From Paraburkholderia humisilvae (GTDB taxonomy: Bacteria > Pseudomonadota > Gammaproteobacteria > Burkholderiales > Burkholderiaceae), in the NCBI RefSeq assembly GCF_902859855.1, contig NZ_CADIKH010000003.1, positions 270,665-334,664 on the forward strand: 64,000 nt of DNA. The letters run 5' to 3'. The number at the start of each line of letters is the position of its first letter. Position 1 is the stretch's first letter. The notes below the pieces were generated by a model that made no database searches, was not told where the DNA came from, and saw only the letters and a list, made by a program, of their open reading frames with translations. Position numbers and translations under genes: made by a program. Below, piece after piece: positions 48,058 through 57,346 of the stretch.

Positions 48058-49050
48058 TTAGCTGGCCGCGAGCACCGGATCAAGTTCGACGCGCTCACCG
48101 CTCGACGCCGACCTGACGATCGCTTCGAACACGGCCACACCATGGTAAGCATCCGCCAATGACACCGGAAACGGCGCCTCACCTTTCACCGCGTCGGCAA
48201 AGGCTTCGAGTTCCTTGCGCTCGATATCGACCGGCGCATAGTCGAACACCTGCGCGGGCGAGTCGTTGCGCCGCGTCACTTCGAGGCGTGCGATACCGCG
48301 CAGCTCGGCATGCGCGGCGGAACCGAACGCATGCAAGCGCCAGCACATCGGCGTCGCGAGCGATGTCGTCAGCGAAGCGCTAGCGCCGCTAGCGAACTCG
48401 AACAACACCGCGGTAACGTCGTCGATCTCGCGCAGCATTCGCCTTGATGACACGGCGACCACGCTCCGCACCGGCCCGAGCAGTTCGATCATCGAGTCGA
48501 CCATATGGATGCCAAGGCCCGCGAGGCCGCCGCAGGGCACTTCCACCGGATCGAGCCGCCACGATCCTTCGCTGTAGAAGCCGATCGCATTCGCCGAATA
48601 GTTCGCCTCGACGTGCAGCAGCGTGCCGAGGTCACCCGAATGCGCACGCGATACCAGGTCGCGCACCGCCGGCAGAAAGCGGCGGTTCATGCCGACCGCC
48701 AGCACCACGCCCGCCGCTTGCGCGGCTTCAATGCAACGCGCGGCCGACGCGCAATCGAGCGTGAACGGCTTTTCGCAAAGCACGTGCTTGCGGGCAGCCA
48801 CGGCCTTGAGCACCTGGCTGGCGTGCACGCTATGCGGTGTGGCGAGCACGACCGCATCGATCGAGGGATTCGTGATCACATCGTTGAGCTGATTCGTGAG
48901 CGGAATGCCAACCTGATCGGCAAATTCCTGCGCTCGCCCGACGCGCCGTGTGACACCGGCGACAAATTGAATCTTGCTGCTTCCCTGAATCGACAACGTC
49001 AGCCGTCGCCCCCATCTACCCAAGCCTACGATTGCCGCGCGAACCGTCAT
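48058..49050 (-). CDS. Gfo/Idh/MocA family oxidoreductase
   Basis: 330 residues. N-terminal Rossmann fold with G-L-G-R-W-G-R-R and the family signature C-E-K-P-F-T-L-D (about 95), then the C-terminal beta-sheet domain with G-I-H-M-V-D. NAD(P)-dependent oxidation of a sugar, inositol or related compound is expected. The ATG at 49050 follows a strong GGGGAGGTG site; the 52-codon extension is rejected. The cytochrome gene follows. The substrate is unknown. Confidence 0.86.
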   Translation of the reverse strand: MTVRAAIVGLGRWGRRLTLSIQGSSKIQFVAGVTRRVGRAQEFADQVGIPLTNQLNDVITNPSIDAVVLATPHSVHASQVLKAVAARKHVLCEKPFTLDCASAARCIEAAQAAGVVLAVGMNRRFLPAVRDLVSRAHSGDLGTLLHVEANYSANAIGFYSEGSWRLDPVEVPCGGLAGLGIHMVDSMIELLGPVRSVVAVSSRRMLREIDDVTAVLFEFASGASASLTTSLATPMCWRLHAFGSAAHAELRGIARLEVTRRNDSPAQVFDYAPVDIERKELEAFADAVKGEAPFPVSLADAYHGVAVFEAIVRSASSGERVELDPVLAAS

Positions 49051-49405
49051 CCACACCTCCCCGCATCGCATTGATCCACACACACGAAATTGCGCGCCAG
49101 CACCCGCGCGCGCAAACGCACGCCGATGTGGCGCGAACGACCGCTTCTTCAGGAACATCGCTAAGGATGCGCGTGCACCGACGCACGGACCACGACCGAT
49201 GCACAAGACTTGCGCATCGCAGGCATCAAGCCAGGCATCAAGCGTCTTCTCTTATCGTTCCGGCTTTATTTTAAACACTTGATGCTGATATTTATTCCGA
49301 CGAATGCGAATGCACAGCCCGGAGTGGCATTCGTATAGCGCGAGGCAATGTGTAATTATTCGACGCTCCACGACATTCCGCGCACCACCGTTCTCACGCG
49401 GCCGG
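49051..49405. other. intergenic region, partly AT-rich
   Basis: 355 bp without a supported gene. It contains a 12-bp tandem duplication (AGGCATCAAGC at 49221 and 49233) and an AT-rich stretch at 49250-49350 that may hold the promoter of the Gfo/Idh gene. Confidence 0.4.
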
Positions 49406-49726
49406 TCACCGCAGGCTGTCCGCACCGTTACCGTTATCGCAGCCGCGAACCGCCGTGACGATCGCGTCCTCACTGCCGGTCAGCGCGTCGACGACCGCGT
49501 AGATGCCGACCGGGTGGTCGCCGGTATCGACACGACCGCCCCACACCTGGTCGCGCAGCAACAACGCGGACGATGCCTCAATGCGCGCCGCGTGCACTTC
49601 ATGCCAAAGCGCCGCACCGCCCGCAACCGCGAGCACCACTGCACCGGCCGCACCCCAACCAAGCAAACGCTGAATACAAGTCTTGCCCTTCTGCCGCAAA
49701 ACCGGACTGACGTGATCGATCAACAT
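49406..49726 (-). CDS. small single-span membrane protein, unknown
   Basis: 106 residues from ATG 49726 (GGAGTCGGG upstream). One hydrophobic segment (about 25-42) is followed by a 60-residue domain ending near C-D-N-G-N-G. There is no recognised family. The N-in anchor and periplasmic tail are inferred. It is divergent from the Yellow-like gene. Moderately sure it is a real gene, from the ribosome site and membrane segment only. Confidence 0.45.
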   Translation of the reverse strand: MLIDHVSPVLRQKGKTCIQRLLGWGAAGAVVLAVAGGAALWHEVHAARIEASSALLLRDQVWGGRVDTGDHPVGIYAVVDALTGSEDAIVTAVRGCDNGNGADSLR

Positions 49727-50161
49727 GTCCCGACTCCACTGCAATGCAATTGACTGACAGGCAACGCCCCCACAGCCAGGTATTTGCAATAAACGGGCGA
49801 AGTCGAGTCAATTTGAAGCGGCGCGTTACGTGGCGGGCGTGAGCGGCGACGTGGCGAAATACGCGGGACGCGTTGGCGACCGCAAAGCGTTTTGCGTTCA
49901 ACAACAGTTCGTAACGCAGTGTTGGCGCGTGGCATACACACCCAACCATTCAGCAAACAATCGATGTTAGCCCGCATCGCCGTGCGCCGATGTTCAGTTT
50001 CACCGGCCATCGCGGTGCACGTCGCGGCATGCATCTGCGACATCACGCCGGGCTTCGAACTGCTTCAATCGGAAGCTGAACGTCCGCCCACGCGCCACCG
50101 TTCGACCGCGCATGAATATGAAGAACACCAACCCGGACGAATCCGCATCAAGGAGTGCAGC
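49727..50161. other. divergent intergenic region upstream of the Yellow-like gene
   Basis: 435 bp with no supported gene on either strand. The open frame from 49892 that joins the Yellow-like gene lacks homology before 50162. Confidence 0.4.
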
Positions 50162-51349
50162 ATGAAGTTCGACCGGTATGCGGCCGCGGCCACGGCGGCG
50201 GCGCTGCTCGCGGCGTGGCCCGGCCTCGCGTACGGGCAGACCACGTACGACGATGCATCGCCCCTGCCGGAAGAGCGTTCGATCGGGCACATCGAAGCGG
50301 TCCACGAGTTCTACGGCGCGATGCCGTCTGGCGTCGCGAAAGCACCGAACGGGCGGCTCTTCGTCAACTATCCGCGCTGGGGCGACGACGTGCCGTATAG
50401 CGTCGGCGAGATTGTCGACGGCCACGTGGTGCCGTATCCGAATGAGCAGATCAATCGGCCCGACCCGACGCATCCGGCAACGAGCCTGCTGAGCGTGCAG
50501 AACATCGTCGCCGACTATCGCAACCGGCTGTGGATTCTCGATACCGGTGCGCCGAAGTTCGCGCCACCGGTGCAAGGCGGTGCCAAGCTCGTCGCCGTCG
50601 ATCTGACCACCAACAAGGTGGTGAAGACCATCGTCTTCAAGCCGAACGTGCTGCTGCCGATGTCGTATATCGACGACGCGCGGTTCGATTTCCGCTACGG
50701 CAAGGAAGGCGTGGCCTATCTGTCCGATTCATCGCCATCGGGTCCGGGCGGGATTATCGTGGTCGATCTCGCGAGCGGCGACGCATGGCGCACACTCGAA
50801 GCGCATCCCGCGACGCAGGGCGACCCGTCGTTCATTCCGGTCGTCGAAGGCATCGAGATGATGGAGGACGGCCCTGACGGCAGGCCGCAACCGGTGCGGC
50901 TCGCGGCAGACGGCCTCGCGCTGTCGCCGGATGGCGACATCCTCTATTTCTCGCCTTTGTCGAGCCGTCATCTGTATTCGGTCTCGACGAAGTTTCTGCG
51001 CGACCGCAACGCTGAAGACGGCGAAGTGGAAGCGAGCGTGCGCGACCTCGGCGAAAAAGGCGCGTCGGATGGCATCACCTCCGATGCGAACGGCGCGGTC
51101 TATGCGGGCGACTATGAGCGCAACAGCATCCGCAAGATGCTGCCCGACGGCACATGGGTAACGATCGCGCACGACCCACGCATTCTGTGGCCGGATGCGT
51201 TATCGATCGGCACGGACGGCTATCTGTATTTCACCGCGAATCAGTTGAACCGCCAGGCGCAGTTCAATCACGGCCGCGATCTGCGCAAAAAGCCGTACAC
51301 GCTGTTTCGCATCAAGATCAACGCGCAGCCGCTGCAACTGAAGCCTTGA
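50162..51349 (+). CDS. secreted Yellow/major-royal-jelly-like protein
   Basis: 395 residues. The signal peptide (about 1-25, A-Y-G-Q) precedes a six-bladed propeller of the major royal jelly/Yellow family (related to SMP-30/gluconolactonases). Segments such as G-R-L-F-V-N-Y-P-R-W, L-W-I-L-D-T-G and G-I-T-S-D-A-N-G-A-V-Y are typical. AAGGAG lies 8 bp before the ATG. Bacterial members are often called L-dopachrome tautomerase-related without proof. Periplasmic; it might pair with the secreted cytochrome nearby (inference). Confidence 0.82.
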   Translation: MKFDRYAAAATAAALLAAWPGLAYGQTTYDDASPLPEERSIGHIEAVHEFYGAMPSGVAKAPNGRLFVNYPRWGDDVPYSVGEIVDGHVVPYPNEQINRPDPTHPATSLLSVQNIVADYRNRLWILDTGAPKFAPPVQGGAKLVAVDLTTNKVVKTIVFKPNVLLPMSYIDDARFDFRYGKEGVAYLSDSSPSGPGGIIVVDLASGDAWRTLEAHPATQGDPSFIPVVEGIEMMEDGPDGRPQPVRLAADGLALSPDGDILYFSPLSSRHLYSVSTKFLRDRNAEDGEVEASVRDLGEKGASDGITSDANGAVYAGDYERNSIRKMLPDGTWVTIAHDPRILWPDALSIGTDGYLYFTANQLNRQAQFNHGRDLRKKPYTLFRIKINAQPLQLKP

Positions 51350-51359
51350 ACGGCGGCGT

Positions 51360-52118
51360 TCATTCTTCTTCGATCGCCGTATCGTTTTCGAGAAACTTCT
51401 CGAACAAGCGCATATCCGCACGGCCTACGCCCCGCGACGCGAGGTCGGCGACACGGTCGACGCGCTCGACACTTTCCCAACGCACGATTTCCGCGCCCGT
51501 CGGAAACGGCGTGCGCACGACATCGCGATAGACCACGCGATACAACTGCGGATCGCGCACGCCACCACTACGCCATAAATCGCTTGCTGAACGGACACGC
51601 CCGTCGAACCAGAAACGCGTCCACATCGTGACGTCGCCCTTGCGATGCTCGGCGATAAACCCTGCGAGCACGAGCAGCACATACGGCAAATCGCGCTGAT
51701 CGAGCAGCGGGAAGCCCCACAGGTTCATCACGTCCGCATACTTGACGACAGCGATAAAGCGTTCGAGCGTGAGCGCCGGCGCCATATGCCGCGCAATGCG
51801 AAAGTGCCGCTTCCAGTTGAACAGAAACTGCGCACGGTTCATACGCACCGCATTCAGGTCGGGCGTATGCAGGCTGATTTCAAAACGATCGAGCTGATAA
51901 TTCGGCGTGGTCAGCGGACAGCGCGCGGTCTGCTCTTCGTGCCGATGCTTGAAATAACGATGGCCGCGCCGCTGATGATGCGTCGGCAGCAGTTCGCCCC
52001 CACAAAGCGGGCAGCGTACTGTGCCAGTACCAGGGTCGTCGCTACCGTTGCCCTCCCGAATACCATAGGCTTCGATATAGCGTTCATCGAGCGGATGAAG
52101 CTCATTATCCACGGTCAT
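51360..52118 (-). CDS. CoiA-like zinc-finger protein, unknown
   Basis: 252 residues. An N-terminal C-P-L-C (about 36-39) with Y-F-K-H-R-H and a later Cys (about 67) resembles the zinc finger of competence protein CoiA and related nuclease-associated proteins. The rest is helical, and the CoiA nuclease motif could not be confirmed. There is no signal peptide, so it is likely cytosolic. It stands alone, convergent with the Yellow-like gene and 235 bp from gspK. Function unknown. Confidence 0.65.
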   Translation of the reverse strand: MTVDNELHPLDERYIEAYGIREGNGSDDPGTGTVRCPLCGGELLPTHHQRRGHRYFKHRHEEQTARCPLTTPNYQLDRFEISLHTPDLNAVRMNRAQFLFNWKRHFRIARHMAPALTLERFIAVVKYADVMNLWGFPLLDQRDLPYVLLVLAGFIAEHRKGDVTMWTRFWFDGRVRSASDLWRSGGVRDPQLYRVVYRDVVRTPFPTGAEIVRWESVERVDRVADLASRGVGRADMRLFEKFLENDTAIEEE

Positions 52119-52353
52119 CGCGTTGACGAAAAAGAACGGTTTCTCAATGGCGAACTAATGTAATTGGAATACCTAGTTATCCAGAATAATTGTCGACAGA
52201 TAAATGCTTTCGGCTTTTCTGTCCAAAAGATCATATCGATTAAAGGTGTCAGTTTTTTGCGAAATGTTCCGTAGCATTTTGTCAGTGGCATTTGTCACGC
52301 TAAAGCAAAGCGGCAACCTATATCATCAAGCATCTGATGCAACGGAGCCGGTA

Positions 52354-53352
52354 ATGCATCCCTTGACCAAGATCATCGACACACAACCGCGCAAGCGGGA
52401 ACGGGGTATCGCCATCGTCACCGTGCTGCTGGTGGTCGCGCTCGCGGCAACGCTCGCCGCCAGCGTGCTATGGCGCCAACGCGTCGCGACCCGCGACGTC
52501 GAGAACCAGCGGCTCGCGGCGGAGACGATGTGGGTCGAGCGTGCCGCCGTCGAATGGGCGCGCGCGACATTGCGTGCGCAGAGCTCGACATCGAACGTCA
52601 CGTTCGACGGCCAGGAGTGGTCGGCCCCCGTCAGCGACATACAGCTGTCGAACCTGCTGCCGCGCGATGCGATCGAGGTCAATGGCGAGCTGGCCAATGC
52701 GTGGATCTCCGGCCAGGTGGAGGACGCGCAAGCGAAGTTCAATCTCGCGAATCTCGTTTCGCGGCCGGCGCCCGCGCAGCCGTGGCGCATCGACGGCAAT
52801 GGCATCGCCGCGTATCGCAGACTGCTTGGTGAACTGTCGCTCGATCCGGCGCTCGCGCAAGCCACCGCCGACTACATGCTGCGTTCGCTGCGCGACGGCA
52901 GCGGCACCAGCGACTGGCCGCTGCAACTGGTATCGGCAGCGGACTTGCGACGCATTCCGGGCTATGACGCAGCAGCGGTTCATGCGCTGACGCCGTTCGT
53001 CACCGTGCTGCCCGACCTCACCGCCGTCAACGTGAACACGGCACCCGAACAGACGATTGTCGCGGCGATTCCCGGCATTTCCGCGGGTCAGGCGCATACG
53101 ATCGTCCAGCGCCGCAATACCGCTTACTTCGTCAGCACCGCCGAAGTGGCGATGCTGCTGTCGCCTCCGCAACAAGCGACCGCGACGCTCGCCGATGGCG
53201 CACAGATAGACGTGAATAGCGGTTACTTCATCGTGCACTGCCGGATTCACTCAAAGCGAATCAACACGCGCATCGATACGCTGATCGCGCGCTACGGCAT
53301 CGGCGATTACTCCTGGACCTCGGTCATCTGGGTCCACCGCGTGACGACGTAA
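52354..53352 (+). CDS. gspK: type II secretion minor pseudopilin GspK
   Basis: 332 residues. The prepilin leader ends R-E-R-G, followed by I-A-I-V-T-V-L-L-V-V-A-L-A. As usual for GspK there is no Glu at position 5. Two SAM-like helical regions (V-N-V-N-T-A-P-E-Q-T and Y-F-V-S-T-A-E-V) are family features. GspK caps the pseudopilus tip with GspI and GspJ. It stands alone on the plus strand, about 8 kb from the other gsp genes. The ATG at 52354 has a GGAG site; the upstream 50 codons are rejected. Confidence 0.9.
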   Translation: MHPLTKIIDTQPRKRERGIAIVTVLLVVALAATLAASVLWRQRVATRDVENQRLAAETMWVERAAVEWARATLRAQSSTSNVTFDGQEWSAPVSDIQLSNLLPRDAIEVNGELANAWISGQVEDAQAKFNLANLVSRPAPAQPWRIDGNGIAAYRRLLGELSLDPALAQATADYMLRSLRDGSGTSDWPLQLVSAADLRRIPGYDAAAVHALTPFVTVLPDLTAVNVNTAPEQTIVAAIPGISAGQAHTIVQRRNTAYFVSTAEVAMLLSPPQQATATLADGAQIDVNSGYFIVHCRIHSKRINTRIDTLIARYGIGDYSWTSVIWVHRVTT

Positions 53353-53362
53353 TTCAAAAAAC

Positions 53363-53596
53363 TCAATTCACCGAGGTCTTTAGCGGCGGTGGCTCGAGCA
53401 CCTCGCGAGCCACGCCCGCGTAACCCATCGCAAGCCGGTCGAGACTGCTTTCGCGAATTTCCGCCTTCATCCGGTTCCATTCTTCGACGGAAATCAGAAA
53501 CGCGATCGCCTGCCCGTATTTCGTCACCATCACCGGCGCTTCAACCGCATCGCGCAGCGCCTTCGACGGGTTGCTGCTGAAGTCGCGCGTCGCCAT
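53363..53596 (-). other. possible separate antitoxin start inside the transposase gene
   Basis: An in-frame ATG at 53596 would give a 77-residue Phd/YefM-like antitoxin from the 3' end of the transposase frame. The ribosome site is weak, so internal initiation is only a possibility. Confidence 0.35.
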
Positions 53597-55024
53597 CGCA
53601 ACGGCCCGTTGTTCGGCAAGCGGCTCGGTATCGAGATCGATTTTTCGTTCGCAGCCCAATAGCAGGTCGATGGTCGCGGCGCACATCATCTGCGCGGTCA
53701 CCGGCGATACTTTCGCTTCGCGTTGCTGTTTGCGCGTGCTGCGCGTGTCGACGTGCGCGGCGATCGCATCGACGAGTTCCCCGAGCTGTTTCGGCGCCAT
53801 CCGTTCATAGCGCTGCCACTGGTCATCCGGCAGCGCGACCATCATGCCCGCATAAGTCGCACTGACGCCAGCCGCGACATGCGACGGCAAGCGCTCGAAT
53901 TCGCGCTCGCTCAATTCCTGCTGCGCGCTGACGACACGCACGATGGTACTCAACACGTTATAGGCAAACGCGGCCACCCCAAAGGTCAGCAATGCGGCGC
54001 GCGGCGGCCCCGCCGACAGCATCTCGCCATTAAAAACCGGTTCGAGCGGCACCGGCAAGGTCGCGCTCCAGTGGCGGCACGACAGACGCGCGACCTCTTG
54101 CGCATCCAGTTGCGTGGCGGGCACGTTCGTCAGAATGCGGATCAGGCGCTCGCCGCCTTCACTGCTGCGATCGAGGCGCACTTCGATGCGCCTGAACACG
54201 ATCGGCGTGCCCAATTCATCGGCAATGCTCACCGACTGTTCATACACCACGCCGCTTTCGATGCGCCCGTGTTCGACAGGACTGTCCAGTTCGCGATGCT
54301 CCGGCGTGCAACCGTGCTCCTGCACGATAAACGCGCTGCCGCGGCGCGGCCAGCCATTCAGAATCGCACGCGTGCTAAAACGCCGGTCGACAATCCATAA
54401 CTCGCCTGGTTGAACCGAATCGAGCAGCGAGCCGGTCAGCGCGCGCTCATGCGCGTCGTCGCGCTCGCACGGCACGAGATCGACAATCATCGCGAGATCG
54501 GGGTCGTACACAATCAACGATTGCGCCGCGAGCGCAGCGCCACGCAGCGCGTTGAGCGGTGTCACCACCGGCGCGCAGCCGTCCGGGCCCGGCGCGCACT
54601 TCACGCCCGCCGGCAAATGGCTGCCATGCAGCACGCGCAGCCGATAACCCTGCACGGTCGCCGGCAGCGAGCGCTGCGGCGCCTGAGCGAGCGCACACAA
54701 ACGCTGCGCGCTATCGCGCACCAGCGCACGGCCCCAGCCGGAACGCGTGCGGCTGATCCGGTCGTGCAACACGGTAATCGACGCGGGCCATTCGTGCGGC
54801 ACGCGTGCGGCCTCGCTAGCCGGCCGCCGCAAGCGCGCCGACAGCGTCGACATCACTTCGACCGTCGTGCTGAACAGCGACTCGCGCAACTGCACGGCAC
54901 CGCGCACGTCTTCCTGCTCGAACAGATCGCCGACCCATTGTGCGTCCAGCGCGCATTGCAGCATCAGGCGCGCCATCAACGTCATCGGGCTATGCTCAAC
55001 AAAGCGTTGTATCACTGCGCGCAT
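53363..55024 (-). CDS. IS4-like transposase fused to a Phd/YefM antitoxin domain
   Basis: 553 residues. Residues about 1-460 resemble IS4-family transposases: R-V-L-H-G-S-H-L-P at the first catalytic block (usual Asp replaced by His), I-V-D-R-R-F-S at the second, and a third block W-S-A-T-L-P-V-P-L-E without the usual W-x-I-E spacing. The DDE triad is therefore doubtful. The last 80 residues are a Phd/YefM-type antitoxin (A-T-R-D-F-S-S-N-P-S-K-A-L; V-M-V-T-K-Y-G-Q-A-I-A-F-L-I-S-V-E-E-W). It ends 10 bp from the convergent gspK. No toxin gene is adjacent. Start ATG 55024 or GTG 55027. Probably domesticated. Confidence 0.78.
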   Translation of the reverse strand: MRAVIQRFVEHSPMTLMARLMLQCALDAQWVGDLFEQEDVRGAVQLRESLFSTTVEVMSTLSARLRRPASEAARVPHEWPASITVLHDRISRTRSGWGRALVRDSAQRLCALAQAPQRSLPATVQGYRLRVLHGSHLPAGVKCAPGPDGCAPVVTPLNALRGAALAAQSLIVYDPDLAMIVDLVPCERDDAHERALTGSLLDSVQPGELWIVDRRFSTRAILNGWPRRGSAFIVQEHGCTPEHRELDSPVEHGRIESGVVYEQSVSIADELGTPIVFRRIEVRLDRSSEGGERLIRILTNVPATQLDAQEVARLSCRHWSATLPVPLEPVFNGEMLSAGPPRAALLTFGVAAFAYNVLSTIVRVVSAQQELSEREFERLPSHVAAGVSATYAGMMVALPDDQWQRYERMAPKQLGELVDAIAAHVDTRSTRKQQREAKVSPVTAQMMCAATIDLLLGCERKIDLDTEPLAEQRAVAMATRDFSSNPSKALRDAVEAPVMVTKYGQAIAFLISVEEWNRMKAEIRESSLDRLAMGYAGVAREVLEPPPLKTSVN

Positions 55025-55211
55025 CACGTTATCGCCCCGTCTCTATCTGGTGAAGCATGCGAATAAACTGACACTGCCTGTTCAAGTTGCCGCCCGGTTT
55101 CGCGTGGTTCCCAAACCGGCAGCGCCGGCCCAATCCTGAATGACCACCATTGACGATTCGTTTTCAGCGACTCAGCATCCGACCTGAGCGGACCGTCCTG
55201 GAGGAACCTGC

Positions 55212-56090
55212 ATGTTTGTCGACCCGCGCGTGGCACATGGCCGCGCGAAATTCGAACTCAACCGCTCGCCTCGCCTGTTTGCCGACGAACGCCGCGGCAA
55301 GCTGACCGACATCGTGATGAAAAGCCTCGACGACTTCACCGGCGCACCGAACCGTCGCGCACTGATGCGGATGCTGTCGCATCAGGTCGCGCCGAAGATC
55401 GCGCGTCTCGGCCTCGAGCCCTACGTCGGCACGGTCGGCAGCGCCGAGGGCCTGTTCGTCAGCTTCGCGACGATGAGCGCCGAACACGGGTTGCGCGAAT
55501 TCCAGCTGCAAGTCACCGTTCCCGGCCTCGTGCTCACCAGCTTCTCGTCTACTGCGATCAAACCGCACGCGGTCGCGCGCTGCATGCAGCGCAACGGCGT
55601 GCTGTCTCTTGACGGCATCGAAGGGGAAACCAGCACCGCGTTCGTGTTCGCACGCACCCTGCGTGCGCTGGCGAAGGTCGAGCATTGGAAGCAGGCCGCG
55701 GTGCCGACCACGAACGGCCTGTTCGTCGGCGACGTGATCGATAACGGCGACTTCCATCTCAAGACCTATCTGCGCCCATCGGCGAACGGTCGCGCTTCGC
55801 GCTGGAGCGGCTTCTGCGAGCTGTTCTCCCCCATGCCTGCCTGGTCTCTCTCTCAGATTCATGACGGCAGCGATCTATTGCATTGGATGATCGACCAGAT
55901 CGTCGCGTTGCGTAAAAGCGGCGCGCTGACCGAACGTTTCCCTTTTCTTCTCAAGCCCTACGAGAGCGTTGACGATCCGCTCGATGCTGCATGGGATACC
56001 GCGCCCGGCGTTGCCGCACCGCATGCAGCAAGCGGAGACGCGCAATCGTTGCCGCCGGCTACGGGCAGCAATCGTGAACCCCATCGGTGA
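55212..56090 (+). CDS. conserved-type protein of unknown function
   Basis: 292 residues, no family recognised. GGAGGAACC precedes the start. A mixed alpha/beta core (about 25-230) includes R-R-A-L-M-R-M-L-S-H-Q and H-L-K-T-Y-L-R-P; a disordered Ala/Pro/Ser tail follows. There is no signal peptide or membrane segment. It lies between the transposase-antitoxin gene and the FecR/sigma module inside the split gsp locus. A link to secretion is possible only by position. Confidence 0.6.
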   Translation: MFVDPRVAHGRAKFELNRSPRLFADERRGKLTDIVMKSLDDFTGAPNRRALMRMLSHQVAPKIARLGLEPYVGTVGSAEGLFVSFATMSAEHGLREFQLQVTVPGLVLTSFSSTAIKPHAVARCMQRNGVLSLDGIEGETSTAFVFARTLRALAKVEHWKQAAVPTTNGLFVGDVIDNGDFHLKTYLRPSANGRASRWSGFCELFSPMPAWSLSQIHDGSDLLHWMIDQIVALRKSGALTERFPFLLKPYESVDDPLDAAWDTAPGVAAPHAASGDAQSLPPATGSNREPHR

Positions 56091-56323
56091 TCGTGAACGC
56101 GTAAAGCGGGCTTACATAGACAAGGTCGAAACGAGGGCGGCCTAACCCGCAAACTTTTCAGCGGATGCCGTGACGATGCCGGTTTGCGCGCGAGGGAAGG
56201 GACAAGGAGAAGCCGTGCGGATAAGCACCACGCATGGCGCGCGTTGCGAATTGAATAGCGCGGCTTCGTGAATAACCAAGCTTCGCCGATGCGCGAATCC
56301 GCATCGTCAAAAGCGAAAGCGCT

Positions 56324-57346
56324 TTAGCTCAGCAGCACGATATTGCCCGGCAACTGCGTGATATGCGCGCCATACAGCTTGCCGAGCATGCCGACCACGT
56401 CGTCGAGCTTGGCGATCGGGAATTGCGCCTGAATCCGGTTATCGCCCAACGACGCGTTGCGCAGAATAATCTTGCCGGGCCGATAACGGTTAATCTCGTC
56501 GACCACCTGCGACAGCGGCACTCCGTTAAACACCAGCACACCGCGACGCCACGACGTGACGACGCCCGGATCGACGTCGGTCACCGGGTGCACGTCGCGA
56601 TCGTCATAGACGATCTGCTGCGACGGTTGCAACGTCAACTTACGGCGCGGATGCTCAAAGGCGACCGTGCCGGATATGCACGTCACGCAAACCTGATCGT
56701 CGGTCCGCTTGATATCGAAGCGCGCGACCTGCGCCTGCAGGCGGCCCTTGCCGGCCATCACTGACACCGCCCGCATCGGACCGATATACCCGGCCGGCGG
56801 CTGCGCGGCGACAATCTCCGCTTCGCCGGCCACGAGCTCGACGCTATGCATCGTGTCCTGCAAAGCCAGCTTGTCCATCCGCGTCTGCGTATTCATTTCG
56901 ATTGCGACGCGGTCCGACAACACGACCCGGCGCCGCTCGCCGGTGCCGGTGCGCCAGTCGGCGGCGAAGTCGCCGAGCGCGGGCCACAGCTGCATCGGCG
57001 GCTTCAGCGCGAGCCACGACGCACCGGCAGCCAGCGCAAAACCGACGAACGCGCGCCGCCCCGGGCGCAACGGATGCGCGGTTGCGCGACGCTTGGGCTC
57101 GCCGCGCCACGCAGTCCCGTTCGCGCGCTCTTCTTCGGCCAGCTCGGCAGCCGCGCCGCGCAACGACGTCCATGTATCACGCAGCAGTTGCGCGGTCTGC
57201 GGATTGGCTTCGCACCACTGTTCGAACGCCTGTGTTTCGTCCGCGCTCGCGTCGCCGGAGCGCAGACGGACGAGCCACGCACTGGCTTGTGCGTGGACGT
57301 CGGTCGCGGTATCGGCGTCGGCTTTGTTCATCTGTAGCGTGCTCAA
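56324..57346 (-). CDS. FecR family anti-sigma/sigma-regulator
   Basis: 340 residues. N-terminal DUF4880 domain (about 15-60), a membrane segment (about 100-118, F-V-G-F-A-L-A-A-G-A-S-W-L-A-L), the FecR periplasmic domain (about 130-250) and a C-terminal DUF4974/STN-like domain (about 270-335). The TTG start overlaps the sigma-factor stop as TTGA, suggesting coupling; ATG 57331 is an alternative without a ribosome site. FecR proteins relay a periplasmic signal to their ECF sigma factor. No TonB receptor gene is next to it. Confidence 0.87.
   Translation of the reverse strand: MSTLQMNKADADTATDVHAQASAWLVRLRSGDASADETQAFEQWCEANPQTAQLLRDTWTSLRGAAAELAEEERANGTAWRGEPKRRATAHPLRPGRRAFVGFALAAGASWLALKPPMQLWPALGDFAADWRTGTGERRRVVLSDRVAIEMNTQTRMDKLALQDTMHSVELVAGEAEIVAAQPPAGYIGPMRAVSVMAGKGRLQAQVARFDIKRTDDQVCVTCISGTVAFEHPRRKLTLQPSQQIVYDDRDVHPVTDVDPGVVTSWRRGVLVFNGVPLSQVVDEINRYRPGKIILRNASLGDNRIQAQFPIAKLDDVVGMLGKLYGAHITQLPGNIVLLS

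Noticed and set aside
49599..49949. 116-codon minus-strand frame over the small membrane protein
   Set aside because: Different frame from the better-supported gene, no homology, no ribosome site.
53363..55024. Complete, active insertion sequence
   Set aside because: No terminal inverted repeats or target duplication were recognised at the ends, and the catalytic residues look altered.
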